A stretch of 64,000 nucleotides of DNA from positions 62,001 through 126,000 of the forward strand of contig NZ_PUIA01000038.1 in assembly GCF_002967715.1 (NCBI RefSeq), read 5' to 3'. Shown in pieces: positions 1-8,755 of the stretch (within the stretch, counting starts at the first letter, position 1; each line of letters opens with the position of its first letter). The notes under the pieces were generated by a model. It searched no databases and was not told the origin of the DNA. It worked only from the letters and a program-made list of their open reading frames with translations. Source of the DNA: Blastopirellula marina. Lineage in GTDB: Bacteria > Planctomycetota > Planctomycetia > Pirellulales > Pirellulaceae. The translations under genes were made by a program, and so were the position numbers.

Positions 1-347
1 CCAAGTTCCAAGACACCGGCTGGCCAAAGTATGGCTTCGAAGCCCAGGTGAACAACACCCACAAGGATCCGAAGAAGACCGGTGGTATCTACTCGGTCAA
101 AGACGTCATGAACAACTCGCCAGCCAAAGACGGCGAATGGTTCGACTATTACATCAAGGTTGATGGCAAGCACATCGTGACCAAGATCAACGGTAAGGTC
201 GCTGCCGACTACACCGAACCAGACGACGCCCAACCAGGCAAAGATTTCACTCGCGTCCTGGACAAGGGTACCTTCGCCCTGCAAGCCCACGATCCAGGCA
301 GCACCGTCTGGTTCAAGGACATCCAGGTTCGTCGTCTGGACGACTAG
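1..347 (+). CDS. DUF1080 (3-keto-disaccharide hydrolase-like) protein, 3' end only
   Basis: This is the C-terminal part of a gene that begins before the window. The reading frame is open from base 3 and ends at TAG 345-347. A GTG at 48 could be mistaken for a start, but the frame and the fold clearly continue upstream. The visible residues carry late beta-strand features of DUF1080 (now called 3-keto-disaccharide hydrolase), including GFEAQVNNTH, GIYSVKDV, WFDYYIKVDG, then FALQAHDPGS and the closing FKDIQVRRL. The family forms a concanavalin-like jelly roll, is usually secreted, and is expanded in planctomycetes, where it is linked to carbohydrate breakdown. The signal peptide and any active-site region lie outside the window, so function cannot be refined. 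A terminator follows 26 bp downstream. Confidence 0.85.
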   Translation, partial: KFQDTGWPKYGFEAQVNNTHKDPKKTGGIYSVKDVMNNSPAKDGEWFDYYIKVDGKHIVTKINGKVAADYTEPDDAQPGKDFTRVLDKGTFALQAHDPGSTVWFKDIQVRRLDD

Positions 348-372
348 TTTTCATACATAAGAACAAAACGAG

Positions 373-405
373 AACGGCCGCGACACAATCGCGGCCGTTT
401 TTGTT
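373..405 (+). terminator. Rho-independent terminator after the DUF1080 gene
   Basis: A perfect 11-bp stem (373-383 with 389-399), rich in G and C, encloses a 5-base loop. It runs directly into a T-rich tract (398-405). It lies 26 bp after the DUF1080 stop codon, so it should end that transcript. Confidence 0.9.
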
Positions 406-495
406 TCTTGGTGTTTTGATGGTAGAGGCGTAGGCTCTATTGGAACAGCCACGGGCTAGATGCCATGCCAACTTGGACGAACGTGAGGCACCCAG

Positions 496-1065
496 TTACT
501 TCATCTCCGGCGACGTGTACACACAGGCGAAGTCGATGCCACGAAACGCATAGAAGGCGTCGCGCAGCGTGTCCGTAACGAACACGCCTGAGACCGAGCC
601 CCCTTGTTGACCTGCTGGGCTAGATTCCGGTTGCGGGATAAGAAAGCAGGGAGGAAGATTCTCTGGCGAATCAAAATCGTACTTGCGAACCTCAATGATG
701 TTGTCTCCGGGCGAACGTTGCCGATAGACTGCCTGGGCGCCCAAGGTGACGACGCTCGTTGGATGAAACAGGTACATCGCCCCCAGCGGTTCGACTTGTA
801 CTGGCAGCCACTCGGCATGGTCACCACAGATCGGATCGAGCTTTGATTTCGCCTTCTCAGAAAAGAGCAACTCCATCGGAGTCGGTAGTACGTCGCAGAC
901 CGCGCCTTCTCCTTCAACCGAAAAGATCAAGTCGGACGGCCACTGACTGAGAACCGACCCTACACATGATTGCGGCGTGTGCATCAGAGTCCGGCCTGCG
1001 TTGACAAGCTGACCGTAGTAGTCGGAACGAGCGTTATACTCGGGATGGATACGAAAGACCTTCAT
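496..1065 (-). CDS. Imm11/DUF1629-like protein
   Basis: A 189-residue soluble protein with no signal peptide or membrane segment. The layout matches the Imm11 (DUF1629) family: a middle block with LLFSEKAKSKL followed by EWLPVQV, and a C-terminal block VFVTDTLRDAF ending in a hydrophobic strand. Imm11 was named as a predicted immunity protein in polymorphic-toxin loci, but many members are found alone. No toxin gene is visible next to it. The gene on its upstream side, beyond a 76-bp gap, is the last gene of the sugar operon on the same strand. The ATG at 1065 has a weak purine-rich ribosome site. The family call rests on remembered motif layout only. Confidence 0.5.
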   Translation of the reverse strand: MKVFRIHPEYNARSDYYGQLVNAGRTLMHTPQSCVGSVLSQWPSDLIFSVEGEGAVCDVLPTPMELLFSEKAKSKLDPICGDHAEWLPVQVEPLGAMYLFHPTSVVTLGAQAVYRQRSPGDNIIEVRKYDFDSPENLPPCFLIPQPESSPAGQQGGSVSGVFVTDTLRDAFYAFRGIDFACVYTSPEMK

Positions 1066-1141
1066 GACGGATCTCTTGGCGGGGTTGCGAACCTGGCGGA
1101 GAAGAGTCCGTCATGCTATCGCGAGCCAGCAAGACTCGCTA

Positions 1142-2362
1142 CTACGTAAACTCCGCCGAGTCCGCTTCCACCGATCTCCGTAGCGTATGCGGGAAGTCAG
1201 GGATCGCGCTGCGAACGCGTGTCCAGGTCGGCATCTCGTGAGCCATTACCGGATTCTCGAAGAACTCTTGTCCGCACTGCGTGATCATGCGGGCAAAGCC
1301 TTCGACGGAATGCTCTTCGATATGGCGATCGAACTCCAGGCCGTTGATCACCGCGTCGGCATGGTACTGACGAATGGCATCCTGGGCATCACGCAGGTAG
1401 GCCGATTCCAGCGTGTTGAACATCCCCATGCTGAAGACAATGCCGCGGCTCGATAGCGTGCGGTAGATGCTGTGCAAGATGTCGGCGGTCATCTTCATTA
1501 GGCCGCGGTTGGCATCGTCCAGCGAGATCGGCTGATGCTTGTGTTCGTACGGGTGTCCCAGGTCGATCTGACAAATACGCTTGGGAGCCGTGTTGCGAAA
1601 GACCTCCGCCAGCGTTCCCACTTCCAGGCCCCAATCGCTCGGGATGCGATTGGCACGCACCAGCGTCGATGTCACGGCGAACTCGCCAGAAAGCGGATAG
1701 CGGAAGCTATTCAAGAAGATCAGGAAGTCATCGTTCCCCAGCACGCGAATCAGCGAACGCAACAGGGGTGTCACCAGCAAGCGAACCACTCGCCCGTGCA
1801 TGCGATCGGTGACACGGGCATAGTACGCTTTGCAAAAGTCGAAGTCGAAACCGCGGTGGGCCATTGGCAAGCATAGCCGCATCAGCATGTCGCGGTGGTA
1901 GTTCACGATGTCGCAGTCGTGCAGCGCCATTGCTTTGATTTCAGGATCGGCCAGTAGATAACCAAACGCCGTCCAAACGGCGCGTCCCTTTCCGGGGACC
2001 GAAACGTTAAAGCCTGCGTCGGTCAGTTGTTGAAACGACGCCTGGCCGCGCGGACCATCGTTCCAGAGTACGCGGCACATGTTACCGAGCTTGGAAGTGA
2101 GTCGGCGACACTCGCGGTAGTCCTCGACATCAGGTGCGCGGTTCAGCACCACGACGACTGTCTTAAGGAATTTTGTTCCTTCCAGTTGATCCATAATGGT
2201 CGAGAACGCCGGGGCACGCATGTCGCTGGCAGTCACCGGTAGGATCAGCCCCATCGGATATTCGCTAGTAGCATCTTCGAGCGTGCGTTCCAACTGTTCG
2301 GAACCAAGCGTTCCGAAATCGTGTAGCGTTGATATGGGGCCAAGTTGAATGAAGTCGGACAA
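1142..2362 (-). CDS. GT81-like glycosyltransferase, probable glucosyl-3-phosphoglycerate synthase
   Basis: A 406-residue cytosolic GT-A glycosyltransferase. Visible signs are the nucleotide-sugar strand GLILPVTASDM, the DxD-type motif HDCDIVNY that binds metal and donor, the loop YPLSGEFA and the later block WGLEVGTLAEV. This order is typical of GT81 enzymes such as GpgS, which joins glucose from an NDP donor to 3-phosphoglycerate. The start is a TTG with a good AAGGAG site upstream; no nearer ATG or GTG fits. It is the last gene of a five-gene minus-strand operon, 67 bp after a GH13_18 phosphorylase. That context favours a glucosylglycerate-type solute pathway. Mannosyl-3-phosphoglycerate synthase activity is the main alternative, since donor choice cannot be read from these motifs. 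Confidence 0.75.
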   Translation of the reverse strand: MSDFIQLGPISTLHDFGTLGSEQLERTLEDATSEYPMGLILPVTASDMRAPAFSTIMDQLEGTKFLKTVVVVLNRAPDVEDYRECRRLTSKLGNMCRVLWNDGPRGQASFQQLTDAGFNVSVPGKGRAVWTAFGYLLADPEIKAMALHDCDIVNYHRDMLMRLCLPMAHRGFDFDFCKAYYARVTDRMHGRVVRLLVTPLLRSLIRVLGNDDFLIFLNSFRYPLSGEFAVTSTLVRANRIPSDWGLEVGTLAEVFRNTAPKRICQIDLGHPYEHKHQPISLDDANRGLMKMTADILHSIYRTLSSRGIVFSMGMFNTLESAYLRDAQDAIRQYHADAVINGLEFDRHIEEHSVEGFARMITQCGQEFFENPVMAHEMPTWTRVRSAIPDFPHTLRRSVEADSAEFT

Positions 2363-2429
2363 GTTCGTGTCTCCTTGCCGGGGACGATTGACGGGGGAGA
2401 GGGACCGCTACGATCTCGCTGCAAGATAG

Positions 2430-4160
2430 CTACTCGTCAGGCTCGGTGAGCCACACGATTTGATAGGGATCGAGCGTGATACCGTGTGACTCGACCACGT
2501 ATTGATCGCTGATCAGATCGTAGGTCAACGGCTGTAATTTGGGATTGCTCAATGGCAGACCTTGCAATTTATCGGTCAGGTTTGCCAGAACGAGAATCGT
2601 TTGCGAGCGATCGGGCGACGTTCGCTTGAATCCAAAGATCGCTTTATTCCCGGTGTGAAAAACTTCGCTCGGCCCGTCGGGATGAAATGCCGACTGCTCG
2701 ATGCGTTTGGCGATCAGGTTCTGATAGCCATGGAAGATGCGGTTCTGCAGCGTCTCGTGCTGGCTGATCTGGTTTTCGAGTTCCAGTCGCTCGTACTTGC
2801 GGCGATTGATCCGCCGGGGAATGCCGCTTTCTTCGACGCCGCCTAAGTGATTCTGGGTACCGACCAGGCTGTGGAAGTAAATGCCGGGGATTCCCTTCAT
2901 GGCCAGCATGATGGCCTGCGATGCCAGGAACCGCACGGCATGATGCTCGGGGCCGAAGCCCTCCGGCTCACCCAGAGCATCGACATAGGTAATGTTCAAT
3001 TCGTACGGCTTCTGCGAACCGTCCGGCATCGTTCGCATACCGACCAGGCCTCCGCGAGCCTGGGTGGCGTGTACCAGCTTGTCGAGTCGCTCCTGCGATA
3101 CCAGCCCTTCCAGCGGTCGCACGCCGATGCCATCGTGCGAGGCGGTGAAGTTGAAGTAGGTGGTGCCGGTGGGGATATCGTACAGCGACTCCATCCACTG
3201 GCTGAGGGTCGATGCGTCTTCGTTCAAGTACGCATCCAGCAGCAGCGGCGGCAGGCTGAACTGATAGACCATGTGCGCTTCGTCGGCCAGGCCAAAGTAG
3301 CTGATGTTCTCGGCATGCGGCACATTCGTTTCGGTCAGCAGCAGCACGTGCGGGGCGACCATCTCGGTAACGGTTCGCCACAACTTGACCGCCTCGTGGG
3401 TTTCGTTCAGGTGCAAACAACTGGTGCCGATCGTCTTCCACAGAAACGCGATCGCATCCAGACGAACCACCCGAGCCCCATTCTGCACATAAAACAGCAG
3501 CACGTCGGTCATCGCCAGCAAGACTTCCGGACTGCCGTAATTCAGGTCGACCTGATCGGCACTGAACGTCGTCCAGACATGCTTCTTACCAGTCGAGGAC
3601 TCGTAGGGCGACAACAGCGGCAGTGCCCGCGGCCGGACGACCTGACTGAGGTCGGTACTCGGGTCGACATCGATGAAGTACTCATCGTACGGCTTCTCGC
3701 CTTGGAGATACTTCTGGAACCACTGGCACTTCTGCGAGCAGTGATTGGCGACCATGTCGAAGGCCAGGTTGAACTCTTCGGCTAGCGAGTGCAGGTCGTC
3801 CCAAGTTCCGGAGTTGGGATCGACCTGGTAGTAGTCGACCACCGAGAAACCGTCGTCCGATGTGTATGGGAAGAACGGCAGCAGGTGAACCGTATTGAGC
3901 AGGTGCTGATAGCCATGATGGACCAGAAAGTCCTTGAGGATGGCTAGTGGTTTCTTGTCGGGGCCGTAGATCTGGTCGGCGTAGGTGATCAGGACGATGT
4001 CGGTTTCGTCCCAGCCGGTTCGCTTGGGCTCGGGGATCTTCGTGGAATACGACTCGATCAACTCAACCAGACGCGGCAGAACATCGGTAGCAGCGGCCTC
4101 GCCATACATGCGGGTCAGGTGCTGCTGAAGCGTTTCGTGTTGTTCTGTCGTGCCGATCAT
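2430..4160 (-). CDS. GH13_18 sugar phosphorylase (sucrose or glucosylglycerate phosphorylase)
   Basis: A 576-residue cytosolic alpha-amylase-superfamily enzyme. The barrel signs are present in order: HLLPFFPYTSDDGFSV, FDMVANHCS, the nucleophile region ARVVRLDAIAFLWK, the acid/base region LLTETNVPH and the third acid in NFTASHDGIG. This pattern is that of subfamily GH13_18, whose members split a glucoside with phosphate to give glucose 1-phosphate. Known specificities include sucrose, sucrose 6'-phosphate and glucosylglycerate. Because it sits between a GT4 enzyme and a GpgS-like enzyme, glucosylglycerate phosphorylase is an attractive reading, but this is inference from context. The ATG at 4160 follows a GGGAGG site with good spacing. 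It is the fourth gene of the operon, 50 bp after the GT4 gene. Confidence 0.85.
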   Translation of the reverse strand: MIGTTEQHETLQQHLTRMYGEAAATDVLPRLVELIESYSTKIPEPKRTGWDETDIVLITYADQIYGPDKKPLAILKDFLVHHGYQHLLNTVHLLPFFPYTSDDGFSVVDYYQVDPNSGTWDDLHSLAEEFNLAFDMVANHCSQKCQWFQKYLQGEKPYDEYFIDVDPSTDLSQVVRPRALPLLSPYESSTGKKHVWTTFSADQVDLNYGSPEVLLAMTDVLLFYVQNGARVVRLDAIAFLWKTIGTSCLHLNETHEAVKLWRTVTEMVAPHVLLLTETNVPHAENISYFGLADEAHMVYQFSLPPLLLDAYLNEDASTLSQWMESLYDIPTGTTYFNFTASHDGIGVRPLEGLVSQERLDKLVHATQARGGLVGMRTMPDGSQKPYELNITYVDALGEPEGFGPEHHAVRFLASQAIMLAMKGIPGIYFHSLVGTQNHLGGVEESGIPRRINRRKYERLELENQISQHETLQNRIFHGYQNLIAKRIEQSAFHPDGPSEVFHTGNKAIFGFKRTSPDRSQTILVLANLTDKLQGLPLSNPKLQPLTYDLISDQYVVESHGITLDPYQIVWLTEPDE

Positions 4161-4210
4161 GGAACCTCCCTATCCGACGGTCGCGTCTCGGGCAACGAGC
4201 GCGACACGTC

Positions 4211-5491
4211 CTATAAATCATCCATCCCGGTGAAGTTGGTCACCAGGGCTCGCAGTTTGCGTTTAAGTACCGAGTAACTGAAAAAGCGTTTGCCGAGTTC
4301 GAAGTTGTGTTCGACCACTTCCTGGCGATACGCTTCGTCTTCCATCAGGTTGCGTACTTGGGTGACGACGTCCTTGGTCAGATACCCATCCATCGTCACC
4401 ACCTTAAAGCCCTTGGGCTCGATGTCGGTAACAAAGATCGAGTAACGATTCACCAGGACTGGCTTTTTGAAGTAAAACGCTTCGATCAGTGCGTTACCAA
4501 ATCCTTCGTACAGGCTCGGGTAACTGATGAAGTCGGCTGCGGCGTAACAATCGCCCAGCGTATAGATCTTGCGTCCTTCGCGGTCGGTGCCCCGCACTTC
4601 TCCGACACGATCGGCCACGAAACGCAGATCGACGTTTTGACGCTCGGCCATCTCTTGCAGGGCATTCATATATTCATCCCCTTCGTCGCCAGACTCGTGC
4701 GTGACCACCAGCTTGTACTTGGGGTTATTAAGCGCATTGACTAGCGAGATCGCGTGCTCGATCCCCTTACGCGGCACCACGCGGGTTGGCTGCAGGATCA
4801 CGAAGTCATCGTCGGAAAGGCCGATGTCTTCCTTAAAGCTAAGTGGGTAGTCGTCGTTGACCGGTGGGTCTTCGAAGTCGAGCACGTTGGGAACAAGAAT
4901 CGACGATTGACCTTTGCGGTGCGAAAGGTCTGCCTGGCCTGGCAGGTTGATCGTCACGTGTTGAATCGACGGCAGCGTCGGCGGGAAGGCCATGCTGAGG
5001 ATGTCGTTGATGCCGTTGACCGAAAAGCGATCGCGTTCCCAGTAAAAGTCGTGATGATGCGCGATCGTGGGGAAACCCGTCTCGGCGATGAACATGGTGA
5101 TGGCCACGCCCAGAGGAACGTTCATCGGAATGCAGAGCGCATTTTGCACGATCATCACCTCGATGTTGAAGCGACGAGTGAATTCGTACAACGTGTGTTT
5201 GAGATACTCGGCCAACGCGAATATCCGCCGCGTAACTTCCGGATCACGAGTCGTCGTGCCGAAGATACGCCGATTAATCCATTGTATGTCGGGATGACCA
5301 AAATAAGCATGGGGAACCAGGCTGGTAATATCGGGATCGGTATCCATTTTCCCGCCGTACCAGTAACTGACATGCTTGTAATCCCAAAGGACCTTGGCCC
5401 ATTTGGCCGCCTCTAACGAGACACCATCGGTCCCAGCGAAGCGTGTTCCTACGAAACCGATGTTGTGCCCTGCGGTATCAGATACGTTCAT
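4211..5491 (-). CDS. GT4-family glycosyltransferase, candidate mannosylglucosylglycerate synthase
   Basis: A 426-residue GT-B glycosyltransferase. The N-terminus has the nucleotide-fold entry [22 protein letters not shown]. The C-terminal donor domain has the strand [19 protein letters not shown] and the GT4 signature [21 protein letters not shown], with the two glutamates (EGFGNALIE) that hold the nucleotide sugar. It starts 6 bp after the HAD gene and 50 bp before the GH13_18 gene, so it is cotranscribed with them. In known bacterial pathways a GT4 enzyme adds mannose to glucosylglycerate or its phosphate, and the GpgS-like gene in this operon makes that role plausible. The acceptor is inferred from context only. 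No membrane segment is visible. Confidence 0.8.
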   Translation of the reverse strand: MNVSDTAGHNIGFVGTRFAGTDGVSLEAAKWAKVLWDYKHVSYWYGGKMDTDPDITSLVPHAYFGHPDIQWINRRIFGTTTRDPEVTRRIFALAEYLKHTLYEFTRRFNIEVMIVQNALCIPMNVPLGVAITMFIAETGFPTIAHHHDFYWERDRFSVNGINDILSMAFPPTLPSIQHVTINLPGQADLSHRKGQSSILVPNVLDFEDPPVNDDYPLSFKEDIGLSDDDFVILQPTRVVPRKGIEHAISLVNALNNPKYKLVVTHESGDEGDEYMNALQEMAERQNVDLRFVADRVGEVRGTDREGRKIYTLGDCYAAADFISYPSLYEGFGNALIEAFYFKKPVLVNRYSIFVTDIEPKGFKVVTMDGYLTKDVVTQVRNLMEDEAYRQEVVEHNFELGKRFFSYSVLKRKLRALVTNFTGMDDL

Positions 5492-5497
5492 GTTGGA

Positions 5498-6379
5498 TTA
5501 TCTCGGAAGGCAAGCCAAAATGTCGGAAAGTCTAGTGAGCGTCACGTCAGGGTGTATTGGCAACATTCGAGCATCGTCCTTCCGTAGTCGAAGACTACGA
5601 CGATCTCCAGCGAACAGTGCAGTTTTCATGCCAATCTGCGATGCCGGTTGGATGTCGTTTAGCATGTCGTTGCCAACATAGAGAGTATGCCGCGCCTCGA
5701 TCTGTTGGTCGGCTAAACTTTTCGCAGCGGCCACATAAAGATCAGTCCCTGGCTTGGCGACGCGATGCTCGTACGAGAAAAAACAGTTCTCCGGCTTGAA
5801 ACCATTTTCCTCAAGCGTTGAATCCAGGAACGTTTCCACGATTTTTGGCGTGAAGTACTGGGCATTACTGATGATTCCCAATGTGTAGTCCTGCTGTTGC
5901 AGCGCGCCGATCACCTCGCGCAAGCCGGGCATCGGCCACACCGGATTCACACGCGTCTCGAACTCCAATGCGAACAGTTTCATATCGAAATCGCACGGCA
6001 ATTCGATCTGCCCGCAACGCAGGGGAGCATCAAAAACTTTTTCCCAAATTTCTTCGATCACGACCTCGGGATAAGAAGTGCCTCTTTTAGTGGCAATTTT
6101 GTGATCATCCTGAATCACCTCGTAAAATCGCGCAATCATCTCCTCGGCAGGCACTTTGCTTTGGATGCCGCTTGCCTCCCAGGCCGCTTCCAGGGCATCC
6201 CCCTTGGTCATCTCCATTGCGGTCCCCACATCACCGCTGCCGCTCACCAGCAGGGTGCCGTAGATATCGAACAAAACAGCGCGGATCTCAGGTAGCGTCT
6301 TCAGTTCTGCAGGCTGGTCGGTCGCGATAGGCTCAAGCAGTTGACTGTTGCGGCTTAAGATTTCCGAAAAAGAATTCAT
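5498..6379 (-). CDS. HAD-superfamily hydrolase with a DxYGT motif
   Basis: A 293-residue HAD protein. Motif I is LFDIYGTLL (nucleophile Asp about residue 38), followed by a cap region, IISNAQY as motif II, a Lys in the VAKPGTDLY segment, and the acidic motif IV near YVGNDMLND. Most HAD phosphatases have DxD in motif I, with the second Asp as general acid. Here that residue is Tyr, as in haloacid dehalogenases. Its ATG overlaps the stop of the upstream glycosyltransferase (ATGA overlap), which implies translational coupling. The operon context suggests a sugar-phosphoglycerate phosphatase; motif I makes that uncertain. Other possibilities are a non-standard phosphatase or a protein acting on another substrate. 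Confidence 0.75.
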   Translation of the reverse strand: MNSFSEILSRNSQLLEPIATDQPAELKTLPEIRAVLFDIYGTLLVSGSGDVGTAMEMTKGDALEAAWEASGIQSKVPAEEMIARFYEVIQDDHKIATKRGTSYPEVVIEEIWEKVFDAPLRCGQIELPCDFDMKLFALEFETRVNPVWPMPGLREVIGALQQQDYTLGIISNAQYFTPKIVETFLDSTLEENGFKPENCFFSYEHRVAKPGTDLYVAAAKSLADQQIEARHTLYVGNDMLNDIQPASQIGMKTALFAGDRRSLRLRKDDARMLPIHPDVTLTRLSDILACLPR

Positions 6380-7947
6380 GCATCTTCCAGGCGAACAGGA
6401 TGAAAGCGAGACAGTTCCACAAATTGTCGTAAGATCCGATGGGCTCCTGCAAACGATGAGACTGGTCCCGGCTGTTGCCTGGCCAGTAGCTCGTAACGTT
6501 CTAGCAGCCGCTCTCCCGTTCCTTTAAGTCCGAATCGTGTCAGGACAATTTGGGCGTTGATTTGAATTGTGGAATCGAAGTTGGCGTTCTCTTGCATCAG
6601 TGGCCGCATGACCTGGGCGTTCTCTTCTACAATCGCCTCAGCCAGCGCTTTGCTTGCGGCGACCGAGCGCACGACTTCCTGTTGGGCCTGAACAGTCAAT
6701 AGCGCGAAGTCGATCCATTCGTCACTCAGACGTTCATCGAGTTGCTTCTGAAGATCGCCCGCTTCCATCGTATCCTGCCCGAAGTCGCGAAGTACCTGAG
6801 TGAATAACTCAGTCATTCGCTGACGATACGCATCCTCGCAGAAGACTTCTCGCCCCGTGATCGGACAGCGTTTGGGAATGTAGAGACTCGCCGCCAGGCT
6901 ATCCAGCCGCAGGCCTGCTTCTTTGAAGTCGGCCGAAATCTCCGGCAGATCACGGCCGATCAGCAGCTTGCCTGCCAGCCACGCTTCGAGGAACACGAGC
7001 CCAAACCCTTCAGCCACGCTCGTATTGATGATCGCATCGGCTGCCGCCAGATTCTCGGGAAACGAAAGCCCACCATCGCCACCCACATCAAACTTGCAGG
7101 GAAGATGCAACTCTGCTGCCAATGATTGCCATGCGGTGTATGGCGCAAGTTCAACCGGATTCACTGGGGCTAGCGTGATGCCGAAGGTCGTCGGCTTGGG
7201 GGCCAACGCCGACCAAAGGACCAATTCTCCCACGTTCTTGCGGCGAATGCCACGAACCGGATACAGCACGTACGGTTCGCCCGGTTTCACTTCGAGTTTC
7301 TCCTCGAGCGTGTGCCGCGCATCGGCTCGGTGTGGTAGCGAAGGAAACGGCTGTACCGGGTTAGGTAGCCAGTGCAGCTTTTCGCAGGCGAAACCAGCCT
7401 TTTCCAGAATCCCGCGGTCGCGCGAGTTCAGCACGGCGTAATGAACGTGAGGGGCCTGAAAGTAAACCTCGGCCATGCCGGTTCCACTTTCGCCGTAATA
7501 CTCGACCTGACGGCGATAGTTATCCGGCCGAAAGTCTTCGGCGAAATCGTGCAGCTGCAATAGCATCCGGTAGCCACCCTCGGCCAACCGGGTCAATGCA
7601 TTGGGCCATGCGACATTCTTGCCCAGAGTGTGATTGTGTACGTGTAAAAGCGTCTCCGCAGGCAATAGCCCCAACTGCTGAAGCTTTTCAGAAGTTGCCC
7701 GGTAGGGGGCTTCTTCCCCGACAGCAGTGACCGTGTCGTAGTCGATACTGGGAAGTGCGACGAGCTCGATTCCTTCCAGTGCCGGCTCCATCGCGTCAGG
7801 CCAGCCGGTTGCTCGTCCTCCGTACAAGATGACGATTCGATCGAAGATCTCTTTGCCCCCAGCTTCGTGCAGCGCTCGCAGGTGATTGAGGATCACCTGG
7901 GTCACGCCGCCGCGATTGAGGTGATGGTGCACGATTACCAGGTTCAT
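6376..7947 (-). CDS. GT-B glycosyltransferase (GT4-like), first gene of sugar operon
   Basis: A 523-residue glycosyltransferase. The N-terminus has the acceptor-domain glycine turn HHHLNRGGVTQVILNHL. The donor domain shows YVLYPVRGIRRKNVGEL and a GT4-like VAEGFGLVFLEAWLAGK with the paired glutamates. A C-terminal region of about 150 residues beyond the usual domain (after IPKRCPITGREVF) is helical and of unknown role. An upstream in-frame ATG at 7980 exists, but the ATG at 7947 follows a GGAAGGATC site and begins directly with the family-typical MNLVIVHHH, so I prefer it. It overlaps the HAD gene by 4 bp and leads the five-gene operon. The ECF sigma gene lies divergently 141 bp away. Substrate is unknown. 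Confidence 0.8.
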   Translation of the reverse strand: MNLVIVHHHLNRGGVTQVILNHLRALHEAGGKEIFDRIVILYGGRATGWPDAMEPALEGIELVALPSIDYDTVTAVGEEAPYRATSEKLQQLGLLPAETLLHVHNHTLGKNVAWPNALTRLAEGGYRMLLQLHDFAEDFRPDNYRRQVEYYGESGTGMAEVYFQAPHVHYAVLNSRDRGILEKAGFACEKLHWLPNPVQPFPSLPHRADARHTLEEKLEVKPGEPYVLYPVRGIRRKNVGELVLWSALAPKPTTFGITLAPVNPVELAPYTAWQSLAAELHLPCKFDVGGDGGLSFPENLAAADAIINTSVAEGFGLVFLEAWLAGKLLIGRDLPEISADFKEAGLRLDSLAASLYIPKRCPITGREVFCEDAYRQRMTELFTQVLRDFGQDTMEAGDLQKQLDERLSDEWIDFALLTVQAQQEVVRSVAASKALAEAIVEENAQVMRPLMQENANFDSTIQINAQIVLTRFGLKGTGERLLERYELLARQQPGPVSSFAGAHRILRQFVELSRFHPVRLEDA

Positions 7948-8088
7948 CGAGATCCTTCCAGGTTTCCAGCCAGCCAACAAAACTCTTGCGGTGCATTCTC
8001 CCCTGCCCCGTCGACTGTTAAGCTAGACATGGAAGCAATGAGAATCAAGTCGACCCCCCTGCCCTCTGTACGGAGGAATCTTATCTTC

Positions 8089-8667
8089 ATGAGCGATGAC
8101 GTCGAAAGTTTGCTGGCATCACTTTCTAGCGGCAAACGCGATGCGGCCGATAAACTGCTGCCGATTCTCTACCAGGAATTGAAGGGAATCGCCAATCAGC
8201 ACATGCGCAACGAACGCGCCGATCACACGCTGCAGGCCACGGCCTTGGTGCATGAAGCGTTCTTGAAACTCGTTGATCAGAATCGTGTCGAGTGGAAAGG
8301 AAAAGCGCACTTCTGTGCCGTCGCTTCGAATATCATGCGGCGCATCCTTGTCGATCATGCCCGCACCAAGAACGCGGCTAAGCGGGGCAAAGGAGCCCAG
8401 CGGATCACCCTGGAAGAAGGTCTCGTTGCCGGAGACCCCCAGAACAACGTCGACCTGGTTGAGCTCGACGAACTGCTTACCGAACTGGCCGAGCTGAACC
8501 CACGCCACGCCAAGATCATCGAGATGCGCTACTTCGCCGGAATGACCGTCGAAGAAACCGCTGCAGCCCTGGACGTTTCCGTATCGACCGTCAAAGGAGA
8601 TTGGCGCATGGCCAAAGCCTGGCTCACTGCCCGGTTGGATGACGGATCCCAAACAGACAATTCCTAG
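8089..8667 (+). CDS. ECF RNA polymerase sigma factor (planctomycete type)
   Basis: A 192-residue sigma-70-family factor of the type often annotated as Sig-70_X6. Region 2 shows the core-binding and -10 recognition helix pattern (ALVHEAFLKLVDQ, then HFCAVASNIMRRILVDHAR). Region 4 shows the helix-turn-helix RHAKIIEMRYFAGMTVEETAAALDVSVSTVKGDWRMAKAWL. The reading frame is open further upstream, but the ATG at 8089 follows a GGAGGA site and starts the family-typical MSDDVESLLAS. The downstream Ser/Thr kinase gene follows at once, a pairing common in planctomycetes in which the kinase is thought to control sigma activity. No anti-sigma factor of the classical RseA or ZAS type is nearby. Target promoters cannot be read here. 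Confidence 0.9.
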   Translation: MSDDVESLLASLSSGKRDAADKLLPILYQELKGIANQHMRNERADHTLQATALVHEAFLKLVDQNRVEWKGKAHFCAVASNIMRRILVDHARTKNAAKRGKGAQRITLEEGLVAGDPQNNVDLVELDELLTELAELNPRHAKIIEMRYFAGMTVEETAAALDVSVSTVKGDWRMAKAWLTARLDDGSQTDNS

Positions 8668-8755
8668 CCGTTGGGCCCACGTGTCGCGGGGCGGATACTT
8701 GGTGCCCGCTTCAAGACCCGCGCTCGCCCAGGGCCCGACATTCCAACAACATCCC

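Noticed and set aside
2847-3785. Plus-strand frame of 312 codons opposite the GH13_18 gene
   Set aside because: Antisense to catalytic motifs of the phosphorylase; no ribosome site or family feature.
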